Below are positions 34,498-44,495 of a stretch of DNA of 64,000 bases, in pieces; the stretch's first letter is position 1; every line of letters starts with the position of its first letter. Source of the stretch: Lachnospiraceae bacterium (lineage in GTDB: Bacteria; Bacillota; Clostridia; Lachnospirales; Lachnospiraceae); NCBI GenBank assembly GCA_015057445.1, contig SVEI01000003.1, positions 40,160-104,159 on the forward strand. The letters run 5' to 3'. Both the position numbers and the translations under genes were made by a program. The notes below the pieces were generated by a model, which did no database searches, had not been told where the DNA came from, and saw nothing but the letters and a program-made list of their open reading frames with translations.

Positions 34498-35868
34498 ATG
34501 AAAAAATTAATTGAAAGTAAATGGGATGAAATACTTTCTCTTCTAGAAACTCAATATGACATTTCTAATATATTAATCAAAACCTGGATCGGTACTCTTA
34601 AAATATTCGAGGTTAAGGATAATACAGTATATTTCTATGTTGATGAAAAACTTGGTGAGAACGCTGTCAAATTCATTCACAAAAAGGAATTTGATTTATT
34701 TTTGTTGTCTTCAATTAGAGAAACTTTGAATAATATTGATATTGAAATAGTTATTGATGAGAAAAAGAACTTTGTCAAAGAAGATGAAAAAGCTAAAGAG
34801 GTTAAGATTTCTGAATCTTATCAAGATGCAATTATAAGAAGTAATTTAAATCCAAAATATACATTTGAAAACTTTATTGTTGGAGATAGTAACAGACATG
34901 CTCATGCAACTTGCCTTGCAGTTGCGGACATGCCTGCCCAGGATAATTTTAATCCACTTTTCTTATATGGTAATTCAGGACTTGGTAAAACTCACCTTAT
35001 GCAATCTATAGCTCATTATATTTTGCAAAACGATGACAAGGCTAATGTTCTTTATGTAACATCAGAGAACTTTACCAACGAAATTATTAATGCTATTAAG
35101 AACCATACAACTAATGAATTTAGAGAAAAATATAGAAATGTAGACGTTCTCCTTATTGACGACGTCCAGTTTATTAAGGACAAAGATAGTACTCAGATGG
35201 AGTTCTTCAATACATTTAATACACTTTATGATAATAAGAAACAGATAATTCTTTCATCAGACAGACCTCCAAAGGAGATTAAAACACTTGATCAAAGAAT
35301 TATTTCAAGATTTGAATGTGGTGTTCCTATAGATATCCACGAGCCTGATTATGAGACTCGTATGGCAATTCTTAAGAACAAAGCAGAAAGAGAAAATCTT
35401 AAGGGCATAGACGATGATGTTTATGTTTACATAGCTGAAAATGTTACTAACAACATTAGAGAGTTAGAAGGAGCTTTAAATAAGATATCAGTTTATTCAA
35501 AGCTTATGAATGAAAAGGTTTCCCTTGAAACAGCTAAGGAAGCTTTAAAAGACTTCATTAACAAGGATGCTAACATTAAGATTACTCCTGAGAGAATAGT
35601 TTCTGTAGTTTGTGAGCACATGAATATTTCTGAGAATGATATAAAATCCAAGAAGAGAAGTCAGGATATTGCCACAGCCAGACAAATTATTATGTACTTA
35701 CTTAGAAAATATACTCTTCTTTCTCTCAAATCAGTAGGTAATACTGTTGGTGGTAGAGACCATACAACAGTAATGAATGGCTGCAAGAGAGTTGAAGAGA
35801 ATTACAATAAGGATGAAAGCTTCAAAAATACTATTGATACTATTATCAAGAAGCTTAATCCTTCATAA
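34498..35868 (+). CDS. dnaA: Chromosomal replication initiator DnaA
   Basis: DnaA binds the boxes around it and melts the origin. From the ATG at 34498 (TTGGAGG seven bases upstream) it has 456 residues: domain I, a short linker, and domain III with Walker A GNSGLGKTH and Walker B VLLIDDVQFIKDKD. Domain IV carries the helix-turn-helix signature GGRDHTTVMNGCKR. An in-frame ATG at 34459 has no ribosome site and would add 13 unconserved residues. Confidence 0.98.
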   Translation: MKKLIESKWDEILSLLETQYDISNILIKTWIGTLKIFEVKDNTVYFYVDEKLGENAVKFIHKKEFDLFLLSSIRETLNNIDIEIVIDEKKNFVKEDEKAKEVKISESYQDAIIRSNLNPKYTFENFIVGDSNRHAHATCLAVADMPAQDNFNPLFLYGNSGLGKTHLMQSIAHYILQNDDKANVLYVTSENFTNEIINAIKNHTTNEFREKYRNVDVLLIDDVQFIKDKDSTQMEFFNTFNTLYDNKKQIILSSDRPPKEIKTLDQRIISRFECGVPIDIHEPDYETRMAILKNKAERENLKGIDDDVYVYIAENVTNNIRELEGALNKISVYSKLMNEKVSLETAKEALKDFINKDANIKITPERIVSVVCEHMNISENDIKSKKRSQDIATARQIIMYLLRKYTLLSLKSVGNTVGGRDHTTVMNGCKRVEENYNKDESFKNTIDTIIKKLNPS

Positions 35869-35920
35869 ACATGTTGATTAAATGTCTATAACTTATTTTA
35901 ATGTGTTGTTTATATGTTGA

Positions 35921-36068
35921 TAATATTTAATTTAATTATTTAACCTTAATTTTATTTAAAAGTTATCCATATTTAAAACACACCAAAATCTTCAATTATT
36001 GACAAATTTATCAACTTGAAATTCCTTTGTATATTAAGGGGTTAAAGGACTTTTATTAATATCCACAT
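35921..36068. promoter_or_regulatory. Weak DnaA boxes between dnaA and dnaN
   Basis: The 286-base gap contains TGTTGATAA (about 35921), TTATCCATA (35963) and TATCCACAT (about 36060), all one or two bases off the consensus, in very AT-rich sequence. No gene is present. In relatives this gap can be the unwinding side of oriC. Confidence 0.5.
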
Positions 36069-36154
36069 CCCCTACTATTACTACTACTAATTTATTATTT
36101 ATTAATATATTTATTTTTGATTTATTTTCAATGTGGAAAGGAGTTATTAACATC

Positions 36155-37273
36155 ATGAAAATAAAATGTTCAAAGTCAAGCTTAATCAAATCACTTAATA
36201 TTGTATCTAAGGCAGTTTCTACAAAGACAACTATGCCTATACTTGAGTGTGTTCTTATAGATGTATACGCAGATTGTATTAAGCTTGTTGCTAACGATTT
36301 GGAATTAGGTATTGAAACTAAACTTGAAGGTGATGTTTTAGAGATAGGTAAGATTGCAGTAGAAGCTAAATTATTTACTGAATATATAAGAAAGCTTCCT
36401 GATAGTGAGATTCTTATTGAATCAACACCAGACACAAAGCTTAAGATTAAATGTGAACGTTCAGATCTTTTATTCCATGCTTGTAAGCCAGGTGAGGAAT
36501 TTACAGAATTACCTGAAATCGAAAAGAATAAGAGCATAACAGTTTCACAGTTTACACTTAGACAGATTATTAATCAGACTATTTTCTCTATATCTGATAA
36601 TGAAAATAATAAGCTTATGACAGGTGAGCTTTTCGAAGTTAAGGATGGAAAGCTTACAGTTGTATCTCTTGATGGTCATAGAATTTCTATGAGAAATATA
36701 GAGCTTTCAGGTAATTCGGATAATGTTAAGGTTGTAGTTCCTGGAAAGACTTTAAATGATATATCAAGAATTCTTAGTGGTGGAGTAGAAGATATGGTAA
36801 ATATCTACTTTACTGATAGAAATATTTTATTTGAGTTTGATGATACAGTTGTTGTTTCAAGATTACTTGAAGGAGAGTATTTTAAGATTATTCAGATGCT
36901 TTCAATTGACCATAAGATTAATGTTAAGGTTAACAACAAAGAATTCTTAAGTACTCTTGATAGAGCATCTATATTTATAAGAGAATCAGATAAGAAACCT
37001 ATTGTTATTAGTATAAAAGATGATAACAACATGTATTTTAAGGTTAACAGCCAGAATGGTAACATGAATGAAACCTTAGAAGTAGATAAAAAGGGTGATG
37101 ACATTATAATTGGATTTAACCCAAGATTTTTGATGGATGTTCTTAGAGTTGTTGATGACGAGGAAATTTACTTATATATGAGAGATGCAAAGTCTCCTTG
37201 TATTATTAAGGATGAGACAGAAAGCTATGTATATGTAATTCTTCCTGTAAATATTAATGCCAGCGCATATTAA
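36155..37273 (+). CDS. dnaN: DNA polymerase III beta subunit (sliding clamp)
   Basis: The clamp holds DNA polymerase on DNA. The start is the ATG at 36155 (GGAAAGGAG upstream), giving 372 residues and the three repeated clamp domains: MKIKCSKSSLIKSLNIVSKA, the middle ISVSQFTLRQIINQTIFSIS, and the C-terminal part ending YVYVILPVNINAS. It follows dnaA in the canonical order. Confidence 0.97.
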   Translation: MKIKCSKSSLIKSLNIVSKAVSTKTTMPILECVLIDVYADCIKLVANDLELGIETKLEGDVLEIGKIAVEAKLFTEYIRKLPDSEILIESTPDTKLKIKCERSDLLFHACKPGEEFTELPEIEKNKSITVSQFTLRQIINQTIFSISDNENNKLMTGELFEVKDGKLTVVSLDGHRISMRNIELSGNSDNVKVVVPGKTLNDISRILSGGVEDMVNIYFTDRNILFEFDDTVVVSRLLEGEYFKIIQMLSIDHKINVKVNNKEFLSTLDRASIFIRESDKKPIVISIKDDNNMYFKVNSQNGNMNETLEVDKKGDDIIIGFNPRFLMDVLRVVDDEEIYLYMRDAKSPCIIKDETESYVYVILPVNINASAY

Positions 37274-37286
37274 TTAGGAGGCTATT

Positions 37287-37502
37287 ATGCATATTTTAAA
37301 GCTTCGTGATGGAGAGGAATTTATTAAGCTTGGTCAGGCACTTAAAGCAACAGGACTTGCTGATTCAGGAATAGATGCCAAAGAATTCATACAGCAAGGA
37401 TTAGTTCTTGTTGATGGAGAAGTGGAGACTAGAAGAGGAAGAAAACTTTACGATGGAGCACATGTTGAGTTTGACGGTGAATCCATAAGTATTCAGGCCT
37501 AA
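37287..37502 (+). CDS. yaaA: S4 domain RNA-binding protein YaaA/RlbA
   Basis: The small 71-residue protein has an S4-like RNA-binding fold (FIKLGQALKATGLADSGIDAKEFIQQG, then VLVDGEVETRRGRKLYDG). It is always found between dnaN and recF in Firmicutes, as here. It is thought to act in ribosome assembly. SD TAGGAGG is present. Confidence 0.93.
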   Translation: MHILKLRDGEEFIKLGQALKATGLADSGIDAKEFIQQGLVLVDGEVETRRGRKLYDGAHVEFDGESISIQA

Positions 37503-37527
37503 ATCAATTAATAAGAGAGGCTAGATA

Positions 37528-38610
37528 ATGGTTATAAATAGCTTAGCACTTAATAATTATAGAAATTATTTAAGTGAAGAAATTAGCTTTTCAGATGGTA
37601 TAAACATTTTGTATGGTGATAATGCACAGGGAAAAACCAATGTATTAGAAGCCATATATATGTTAGCTACTACCAAGTCTCATAGGACCAGCAAGGATAA
37701 AGAGATTATTAATTTTAATAGTGATGAAGGTCATATAAAAGCCAACATCAACAAAAGAGATATTGATTACAGAATTGATATGCATCTTAGAAGAAATAAA
37801 TCTAAAGGTGTAGCAATTGACAGAGTTCCAGTAAAGAAAACATCTCAGATTATGGGTATGGTAAATGTGGTTTTATTTTCGCCGGAAGATTTAACTATTA
37901 TTAAGGACAGCCCTTCCGAGAGAAGAAGATTCATAGATATGGAGCTTTGTCAGCTAAATAAGATATATTACAGTAATCTTAGTAGCTATAACAAGATTCT
38001 TAATCAAAGAAATAATCTTCTTAAGAATATCTACTATGACAAATCACAGATGGATATGCTTGATGTGTGGGATTCACAGTTGGTAGATTATGGTATAAAA
38101 ATCATAAAAGATAGGAATAATTTTATAGATAAGATTAATGAAATTATCATTGATATACATAAAAAACTTACAGGAGATAAGGAAAATATTGTTGTAAGAT
38201 ATGATAAGAATGTTAATGAAGAAGAATTTGCCAGGGAACTTTGTCTTAAAAGAGATGCTGATCTTAGATATCAAAGTACTCAAGTAGGACCACATAGAGA
38301 TGATATATCATTTTATATAAATGATATGGATGTTAAAATATACGGTTCCCAGGGCCAGCAACGAACAGTTGCACTTTCTTTAAAACTAGCAGAGATAGAG
38401 CTAGTTAAGGAATTAATAGGAGATAATCCCATATTACTGTTAGATGATGTAATGTCAGAGCTTGATTCTTCAAGAAGAGATTCACTACTATCATCCATTA
38501 ATGATATCCAGACTATCATTACATGTACAGGATATGATGATTTTATAAAAGAAAGACTAACCATAGATAAGGTATACAGGGTTAGTAAGGGGATAATACA
38601 ACAAGTATAG
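37528..38610 (+). CDS. recF: DNA replication and repair protein RecF
   Basis: RecF is an SMC-like ATPase that helps load RecA at gaps. The 360-residue protein has Walker A YGDNAQGKTNVLEAIYMLA, the signature region VGPHRDDISFYIN, and Walker B NPILLLDDVMSELDSSRR. It starts with NSLALNNYRNY, as usual. Normal order before gyrB. Confidence 0.96.
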   Translation: MVINSLALNNYRNYLSEEISFSDGINILYGDNAQGKTNVLEAIYMLATTKSHRTSKDKEIINFNSDEGHIKANINKRDIDYRIDMHLRRNKSKGVAIDRVPVKKTSQIMGMVNVVLFSPEDLTIIKDSPSERRRFIDMELCQLNKIYYSNLSSYNKILNQRNNLLKNIYYDKSQMDMLDVWDSQLVDYGIKIIKDRNNFIDKINEIIIDIHKKLTGDKENIVVRYDKNVNEEEFARELCLKRDADLRYQSTQVGPHRDDISFYINDMDVKIYGSQGQQRTVALSLKLAEIELVKELIGDNPILLLDDVMSELDSSRRDSLLSSINDIQTIITCTGYDDFIKERLTIDKVYRVSKGIIQQV

Positions 38611-38665
38611 ATGTGCAAATATTAGCATATAAAATACATTTGTTGTAGCCTAAAGGAGGATATAA

Positions 38666-40588
38666 ATGGGCAGTAACGAGCAATCAAATTATGGTGCCGA
38701 TCAAATTCAGATACTTGAAGGATTAGAAGCGGTACGTAAGAGACCAGGTATGTACATCGGTAGTACATCTACTAGAGGTTTACATCACCTTGTGTATGAG
38801 ATAGTTGACAATGCAGTTGATGAGGCACTTGCCGGATTCTGTAATGAAATTGATATTACTATCAATGAGGATAATTCAGTTACAGTTGTGGATAATGGTA
38901 GAGGTATACCTACTGGTATTCATGAGAAGGCTGGTATTCCTGCAGTTGAGGTTGTATTTACAATCTTACATGCAGGTGGAAAGTTTGGTGGTGGAGGATA
39001 CAAGGTTTCAGGTGGTCTCCACGGTGTTGGTGCATCAGTTGTTAATGCGCTTTCTAATTGGCTTGAAGTAGAGATTTCAAGAGATGGAAAAATATATAGA
39101 CAGCGTTATGAGAGAGGAAATGTTATCTATAAGCTTAAAGAGGTTGGCAAAACTGATAAGACAGGAACTAAGGTAACATTTATGCCAGATGATACAATTT
39201 TCGATGATGTTGTATTTGATTATGATACATTAAGAAGAAGATTTAGAGAGATGGCATTCCTTACTAAGGGTCTTCGTATTAACATTGAAGACAAGAGAGA
39301 AGGTAAGGAAAAGAGTGCTACCTTCTACTATGAAGGTGGTATTAAGGAATTTATTGAATACCTTAATAAGCACAAAAATACTCTCTATGACAAGGTTATT
39401 TACTGTGAAGGATATAAGGATGATATATATGTAGAAGTAGCACTTCAGCATAATGATTCATATAACGAGAATACACTTAGCTTTGTTAATAACATTACAA
39501 CTCCAGAGGGTGGTATGCATCTTACAGGATTTAGATCAGCACTTACAAAGGTATGTAATGATTATGCAAGAAATAACAAGTTGCTTAAAGATAAGGAAGA
39601 TAACCTTTCAGGTGATGATTTAAGAGAGGGTCTTGCTTGTATAGTAAGTATTAAAATTCCTGATCCACAGTTTGAAGGACAGACTAAGCAGAAGCTTGGT
39701 AATGCAGAAGCTAGAACTGCAGTAGAAGGAATTGTATTTGAAAAGCTTACTTATTTCTTAGAGCAGAATCCTCAGGTTGCTAAGGCTATAGTTGGTAAGG
39801 CAGTACTTGCTCAGAGAGCTCGTATAGCAGCTCGTAAAGCTAGGGATGTTGCTAGAAAATCTACACTTGAAAGTTCTATGGCACTTCCAGGAAAGCTTGC
39901 TGATTGTTCAGATAAGGATCCTAAGAAATGTGAAATCTATATTGTAGAGGGAGATTCTGCGGGTGGTTCTGCAAAGACTGCTCGTTCAAGAGCTACACAG
40001 GCTATACTTCCTCTTAGAGGTAAAATCCTTAATGTAGAGAAGGCAAGAATTGATAGAATTTTAGGTAATGAAGAAATTAAAGCAATGATAACTGCATTTG
40101 GTACAGGTATCAGAGAAAACTTTAATATAGAGAAGCTTAGATATGATAAGATTATCATTATGACCGATGCGGACGTTGATGGTGCTCATATTGCAACACT
40201 TATGCTTACATTCTTCTTTAGATTTATGCCTGACCTTATTAGACAGGGTCATGTATATCTTGCTCAGCCACCACTTTATAAGCTGGAGAAGAATAAGAAG
40301 ACTTGGTATGCTTATAGTGATGATGAGTTATCTAAGATATTAGATGAAGTTGGAAGAGATCAGAATAATAAGATTCAGCGTTATAAGGGTCTTGGTGAGA
40401 TGGATGCTGAACAGCTTTGGGATACTACTATGGATCCTGAGAAGAGAGTTCTTCTTAGAGTATCTATAGATGAGGAAAGTGAGTCAGAGCTTGATATTAC
40501 CTTTGATACTCTTATGGGTGAAAAGGTTGAACCAAGACGTGAATTTATAGAGGCAAATGCCAAGTTCGTTAAGAATCTTGACATTTAA
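38666..40588 (+). CDS. gyrB: DNA gyrase subunit B
   Basis: The ATPase subunit of gyrase has 640 residues. It has a GHKL ATPase ([33 protein letters not shown]), a transducer domain, and a TOPRIM domain with [11 protein letters not shown] and DADVDGAHI. It ends with [28 protein letters not shown] lies before the ATG. The gene is strongly G-biased on this strand, in keeping with a leading-strand position. Confidence 0.98.
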   Translation: MGSNEQSNYGADQIQILEGLEAVRKRPGMYIGSTSTRGLHHLVYEIVDNAVDEALAGFCNEIDITINEDNSVTVVDNGRGIPTGIHEKAGIPAVEVVFTILHAGGKFGGGGYKVSGGLHGVGASVVNALSNWLEVEISRDGKIYRQRYERGNVIYKLKEVGKTDKTGTKVTFMPDDTIFDDVVFDYDTLRRRFREMAFLTKGLRINIEDKREGKEKSATFYYEGGIKEFIEYLNKHKNTLYDKVIYCEGYKDDIYVEVALQHNDSYNENTLSFVNNITTPEGGMHLTGFRSALTKVCNDYARNNKLLKDKEDNLSGDDLREGLACIVSIKIPDPQFEGQTKQKLGNAEARTAVEGIVFEKLTYFLEQNPQVAKAIVGKAVLAQRARIAARKARDVARKSTLESSMALPGKLADCSDKDPKKCEIYIVEGDSAGGSAKTARSRATQAILPLRGKILNVEKARIDRILGNEEIKAMITAFGTGIRENFNIEKLRYDKIIIMTDADVDGAHIATLMLTFFFRFMPDLIRQGHVYLAQPPLYKLEKNKKTWYAYSDDELSKILDEVGRDQNNKIQRYKGLGEMDAEQLWDTTMDPEKRVLLRVSIDEESESELDITFDTLMGEKVEPRREFIEANAKFVKNLDI

Positions 40589-40600
40589 GGGAGGTAAACA

Positions 40601-43186
40601 ATGGACGATAATAATATTTTTGATAAAATCCAAGAAGTGGATTTGAAAAAGACCATGGAAGAGTCATATATTGACTATGCCATGAGTGTTATCGCAGCTC
40701 GTGCTCTCCCAGATGTAAGAGACGGTCTTAAGCCAGTTCAAAGAAGAATACTTCACTCTATGGTAGAGCTTTCTAACTACCCAGACAAGCCACATAGAAA
40801 GTGTGCCCGTATCGTCGGTGATACAATGGGTAAATACCATCCACATGGTGACAGTTCTATCTATGAGGCAATGGTAAAACTTGCTCAGGAGTGGAATACA
40901 AGATATCAGCTTATCGATGGCCACGGAAACTTCGGTTCTGTGGACGGTGATGGAGCTGCGGCAATGCGATACACAGAAGCAAGACTTTCCAAGATTTCTA
41001 TGGAAATGATTGCTGATATTAACAAAGATACTGTAGATTTTGTACCTAACTTCGATGAAACTGAGAAGGAACCAATTGTACTTCCAAGTAGATATCCTAA
41101 CTTACTTGTAAATGGTACATCAGGTATTGCAGTAGGTATGGCTACAAATATACCACCTCATAATCTTAGAGAAATCATCAATGGTGTTGTTAAGATTATT
41201 GATAATGAAGTAGAGGAAGACAGAGAAACTGATATAGAGGAGATAATGGATATTATCCAGGGTCCTGACTTCCCAACAGGAGCTCAGATACTTGGTACAT
41301 CAGGTATTAATGAAGCTTATAGAACAGGTAGAGGTAAGATTAAGGTAAGAGCAATATCTGAGATTGAGCCAATGAGCGGTGGAAAGCAGAGAATTGTAGT
41401 AACTGAGCTTCCATACATGGTAAATAAGGCTAGACTTATCCAGAAGATTGCCGAGCTTGTTAAGGAAAAGAAAATCGATGGAATTACAGACCTTAGAGAT
41501 GAGTCATCTCGTGAAGGTATGAGAATTGTAATCGAGCTTAGAAAAGATTGTAATGCAAATATTATCCTTAATCAGCTTTACAAGCATACTCAGATGCAGG
41601 ATACATTTGGTGTTATTATGCTTGCTCTTGTTAACCAGGAGCCAAAGGTACTTAATCTTCTTGAGATGCTTACTTATTACTTAAAGCATCAGGAAGAGGT
41701 TGTTACTAGAAGAACTAAGTACGACCTTAAGAAAGCAGAAGAAAGAGCTCATATATTAGAGGGATTACTTATTGCCTTAGATAACATTGATGAGGTAATT
41801 AAGATAATAAGAGCAGCTAAGTCTGTTGCAGATGCAAAGCTTTCTCTTATGGAAAGATTTGGACTTACTGATGTACAGGCTCAGGCTATCGTTGATATGC
41901 GACTTAGAGCTCTTACAGGCTTGGAGAGAGAAAAGCTTGAGAATGAGTATAAGGAGCTTATGATTAAGATAGCAGAGTTACGTGCAATTCTTGCTGATAG
42001 AAAGAAGCTTCTTGGAGTAATCAAGGAGGAGATTCTTATTATTGCTACTAAGTTTGGTGATGATAGAAGAACTTCTATTGGTATAGATATGGATGACGAT
42101 ATCTCAGTTGAGGATCTTATTAAGAAGGAAAATATAGTTATAGCTATGACTAAGCTTGGTTACATTAAGCGTATGACTATTAACAACTTCAAGAGCCAGC
42201 ACAGAGGTGGTAAGGGCATTAAGGGTATGCAGACCATAGAGGATGACTTCATAGAAGATCTCTTCATGACTACTACTCATCACTACATTATGTTCTTTAC
42301 TAACCAAGGTAGAGTATATAGACTTAAGGCTTATGAGATTCCTGAGTCAAGCAGAACTGCAAGAGGAACAGCCATCGTTAACCTTCTTCAGCTTATGCCT
42401 GATGAGAAGATTACAGCTGTTATACCAATACTTAAGTATAATGAAGGCAGATATCTCTTCATGGCTACTAAGAACGGTATTGTTAAGAAGACTAGAATTA
42501 CTGAATATGCAAATGTTAGAAAGTCTGGTCTTGCAGCTATTACCCTTAAGGAAAATGATGAACTTATTGAGGTTAAGTCAACTAACAATAAGAAGGATAT
42601 CATTCTTATAACTAAGCAGGGTATGTGTATTAGATTCAATGAGAAGGATGTAAGAAGTACTGGTAGAACATCTATGGGTGTTATCGGTATGAATGTTGCT
42701 CCTGGTGATGAAATCATCGGTATGCAGATGGATACTCAGGGTGATTCAGTTCTTATTGTATCTGAGAATGGCTTAGGTAAGAGAACACTTATAGATGAAT
42801 TCACTCCACAAAGACGTGGTGGTAAGGGTGTTAAGTGTTACAAGATTACTGACAAGTCAGGTCCTGTAATAGGCTTTAAGGCTGTAAATGATGACAACGA
42901 GATTATGATTATCACTAACCAGGGAATCGTTATTAGACTTCTCTGTAAGGATATATCAACCCTTGGAAGAATCACTACTGGAGTTAAGCTTATCAATATG
43001 GATATTGCAAATGATATTACAGTTGCAAGTATTGCTAAGGTTAGACAGAAGTCAGCTGATGAGTCAGAGTCACTTACTGCTCTTGAGCAGGAGATGGAGG
43101 CTCAGGACAATGAAGAAGGAGATGTAGAGGATGTTGTAGAAGGTGCAGAAGATGACATTGATGCAACAGAGGATACAGAATCATAA
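40601..43186 (+). CDS. gyrA: DNA gyrase subunit A
   Basis: This is the breaking-rejoining subunit, 861 residues. The catalytic Tyr is in AAMRYTEARLS near residue 122. The quinolone-determining region has HPHGDSSIYEAMV. The C-terminal beta-pinwheel carries the GyrA box QRRGGKG (residue 740 region), which marks true gyrase rather than topoisomerase IV. The tail is acidic. It follows gyrB by 12 bases. Confidence 0.98.
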   Translation: MDDNNIFDKIQEVDLKKTMEESYIDYAMSVIAARALPDVRDGLKPVQRRILHSMVELSNYPDKPHRKCARIVGDTMGKYHPHGDSSIYEAMVKLAQEWNTRYQLIDGHGNFGSVDGDGAAAMRYTEARLSKISMEMIADINKDTVDFVPNFDETEKEPIVLPSRYPNLLVNGTSGIAVGMATNIPPHNLREIINGVVKIIDNEVEEDRETDIEEIMDIIQGPDFPTGAQILGTSGINEAYRTGRGKIKVRAISEIEPMSGGKQRIVVTELPYMVNKARLIQKIAELVKEKKIDGITDLRDESSREGMRIVIELRKDCNANIILNQLYKHTQMQDTFGVIMLALVNQEPKVLNLLEMLTYYLKHQEEVVTRRTKYDLKKAEERAHILEGLLIALDNIDEVIKIIRAAKSVADAKLSLMERFGLTDVQAQAIVDMRLRALTGLEREKLENEYKELMIKIAELRAILADRKKLLGVIKEEILIIATKFGDDRRTSIGIDMDDDISVEDLIKKENIVIAMTKLGYIKRMTINNFKSQHRGGKGIKGMQTIEDDFIEDLFMTTTHHYIMFFTNQGRVYRLKAYEIPESSRTARGTAIVNLLQLMPDEKITAVIPILKYNEGRYLFMATKNGIVKKTRITEYANVRKSGLAAITLKENDELIEVKSTNNKKDIILITKQGMCIRFNEKDVRSTGRTSMGVIGMNVAPGDEIIGMQMDTQGDSVLIVSENGLGKRTLIDEFTPQRRGGKGVKCYKITDKSGPVIGFKAVNDDNEIMIITNQGIVIRLLCKDISTLGRITTGVKLINMDIANDITVASIAKVRQKSADESESLTALEQEMEAQDNEEGDVEDVVEGAEDDIDATEDTES

Positions 43187-43222
43187 GAAAGGTAATAGAT
43201 AGAATTAATTAACATTTTACAT

Positions 43223-43261
43223 TTTATATCTTGGAGCTTATAATAGGCTCCAGGATATAAA
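43223..43261 (+). terminator. Hairpin after gyrA
   Basis: TTTATATC-TTGGAGC (43223-43237) pairs with GCTCCA-G-GATATAAA (43247-43261) over about 14 bp. No T run follows, so it may only partly terminate or may protect the mRNA end. Confidence 0.5.
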
Positions 43262-43278
43262 TAAAAGAGGTAATTAAT

Positions 43279-43482
43279 ATGGGAGATACATTAAAGGATG
43301 GTCTTGAGGGACTTAGTAAAATTGAAGGATTAGCAGATGTGCTATTCGATGCAATATACTGGTTAGCAGTTATATTCGTCATTCTTGCTGTGGCATACTT
43401 TTTCGTGTCACTAAGTATATTTGTAACCAAGGCGAAGAATGGAACACTTGGTGAGAAGGACGATGACTACTTAGACAGTTAG
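43279..43482 (+). CDS. Small single-pass membrane protein
   Basis: A 67-residue protein: an acidic start, one long hydrophobic helix (AIYWLAVIFVILAVAYFFVSLSIFV, described by positions 26-50) and a charged tail ending in Asp-rich sequence. AAAGAGG precedes the ATG. It follows gyrA by 92 bases. I do not recognise it. Confidence 0.65.
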   Translation: MGDTLKDGLEGLSKIEGLADVLFDAIYWLAVIFVILAVAYFFVSLSIFVTKAKNGTLGEKDDDYLDS

Positions 43483-43486
43483 ATGG

Positions 43487-43631
43487 TGAAGGTTGATTTC
43501 CCGGTGCATAGCTTTATGTGCCGGGATTTCTTTATGTTTACGTTTGGATAAGGGTGCGTTCAAGTTTTATCGCCGGCCTGCCTAGGGATAAAGTTTCGCT
43601 GACTCTTAAGACGGTCAGCTCAACTTTACCC
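43487..43631 (+). repeat. Family B structured repeat, truncated copy
   Basis: It begins after the small membrane gene with a hairpin CCCGG...CCGGG that can end that transcript. It then matches the full copy in GGGTGCGTT...GGCCTGCCTAGGG and in the central hairpin. Here that hairpin is GGGATAAAGTT (43585-43595) with AACTTTACCC (43622-43631), enclosing GCTGAC-TCTTAAGACG-GTCAGC. The second half of the element is missing; nuclease-like coding sequence begins at 43632. Confidence 0.78.
43500..43534 (+). terminator. Terminator hairpin at the start of the truncated family B copy
   Basis: CCCGGTGCATA pairs with TATGTGCCGGG (43500-43525), followed by ATTTCTTTATG. It lies 18 bases after the small membrane gene's stop. 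Confidence 0.6.
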
Positions 43632-44306
43632 TACTCTGCTGATTTGCTCCTAAGGCAGTACAAGAGATTAAAAGAAGCAAGTGGAAAAAAGAAAATTAAC
43701 TATAAGAATATGAAGTCTGTTTACACAATAGTTTTTTTTGAGAATAATCCAGAACAGTTCAAAGAATACCAAGATAAATATATTCATAGATTCCAGCAAA
43801 AGTCAGATTCGGGAGTTGAAATATCGTTATTACAGAAATACATATTTATTACGCTTGACATATTTAAAAAAATGAGTAAAAATATAGATACTAAACTTGA
43901 TGCATGGCTAACTTTTCTAGGGTCGGATAAGATAGATGATATACTGAAGCTTATTGAGGCCTATCCAGAATTTAAACCAATGTATGAGTCACTGTATGAG
44001 ATGTGTTTAAACATAGAGGGAGTGATGGATATGTTTTCGAAAGAATTATATGAGATGGATAAGAATACAGAGTTACTTATGATAGACGAGCTAAATAAAG
44101 AAATATCAGATAAACGTGATGAACTTTCTAGATATGAAGAAGCGATTTCCAGATATGAAGAAGAGGTTTCTAGATATGAGGAAGAGGTTATTCAAATTAG
44201 AGAATTCATATCAGAGAAGGACAAATCCCTAGCAGAGAAGGACAAATCCCTAGCAGAGAAAGATGCGCTGATAAGTCAATTAAAAGAACAATTATCGAAG
44301 AAGTAA
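43632..44306 (+). pseudogene. Rpn family (PD-(D/E)XK) recombination-promoting nuclease, N-terminally truncated
   Basis: From 43632 the frame reads YSADLLLRQYKRLKE, then NMKSVYTIVFFENNPEQFKEY, DTKLDAWLTFLGSDKIDDILKLIE and LCLNIEGVMDMFSKELYEMD-like sequence. This is the C-terminal two thirds of the Rpn/PD-(D/E)XK transposase-like nucleases abundant in Lachnospiraceae. The N-terminal catalytic core is absent and replaced by the family B repeat. The open frame runs on upstream to 43518 but without a ribosome site or homology. The tail has heptad repeats (SRYEEE) and a 21-bp DNA repeat coding EKDKSLA. I judge it a remnant and not an active enzyme. Confidence 0.72.
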
Positions 44307-44359
44307 ATTTTCAATAGCGGATAATGTACTAAAAAGGTTTCATAATTGATAATTACAAT

Positions 44360-44401
44360 AAGGGGTTGGCAACCAGAAGACACTTGCCAATCCTTTATTT
44401 T
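44360..44401 (+). terminator. Rho-independent terminator after the Rpn remnant
   Basis: AAGGGGTTGGCAA pairs with TTGCCAATCCTTT around an 11-base loop, then ATTTTAG. Confidence 0.75.
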
Positions 44402-44462
44402 AGTTGCATAATATAACCATAAATGTTTTAGATTAACACGTATTTTATGTAAGGAGAAGTAA

Positions 44463-44495
44463 TTGGTTAAGGCTAATTATTGGTTGGAAATATGA
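44463..44495 (+). CDS. Possible 10-codon leader peptide coupled to fumA
   Basis: AAGGAG (44451-44456), six bases, then TTG opens a ten-codon frame reading MVKANYWLEI. It ends in TGA at 44493-44495, and this TGA overlaps the fumarase ATG (ATGA). The best ribosome site in this leader therefore serves the mini-frame, with fumA probably translated by coupling. Alternatively fumA starts at TTG 44480 with AAGG seven bases upstream. Confidence 0.4.
   Translation: MVKANYWLEI

Noticed and set aside
43518..43631. N-terminal part of the Rpn-like frame as real protein
   Set aside because: This stretch is the family B repeat, alignable to a non-coding copy at 31 kb; translation there is incidental.
44200..44290. 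21-bp direct repeats as a mobile-element or CRISPR signal
   Set aside because: They lie in frame within the coiled-coil tail of the Rpn remnant and encode EKDKSLA repeats; ordinary coding repeats.
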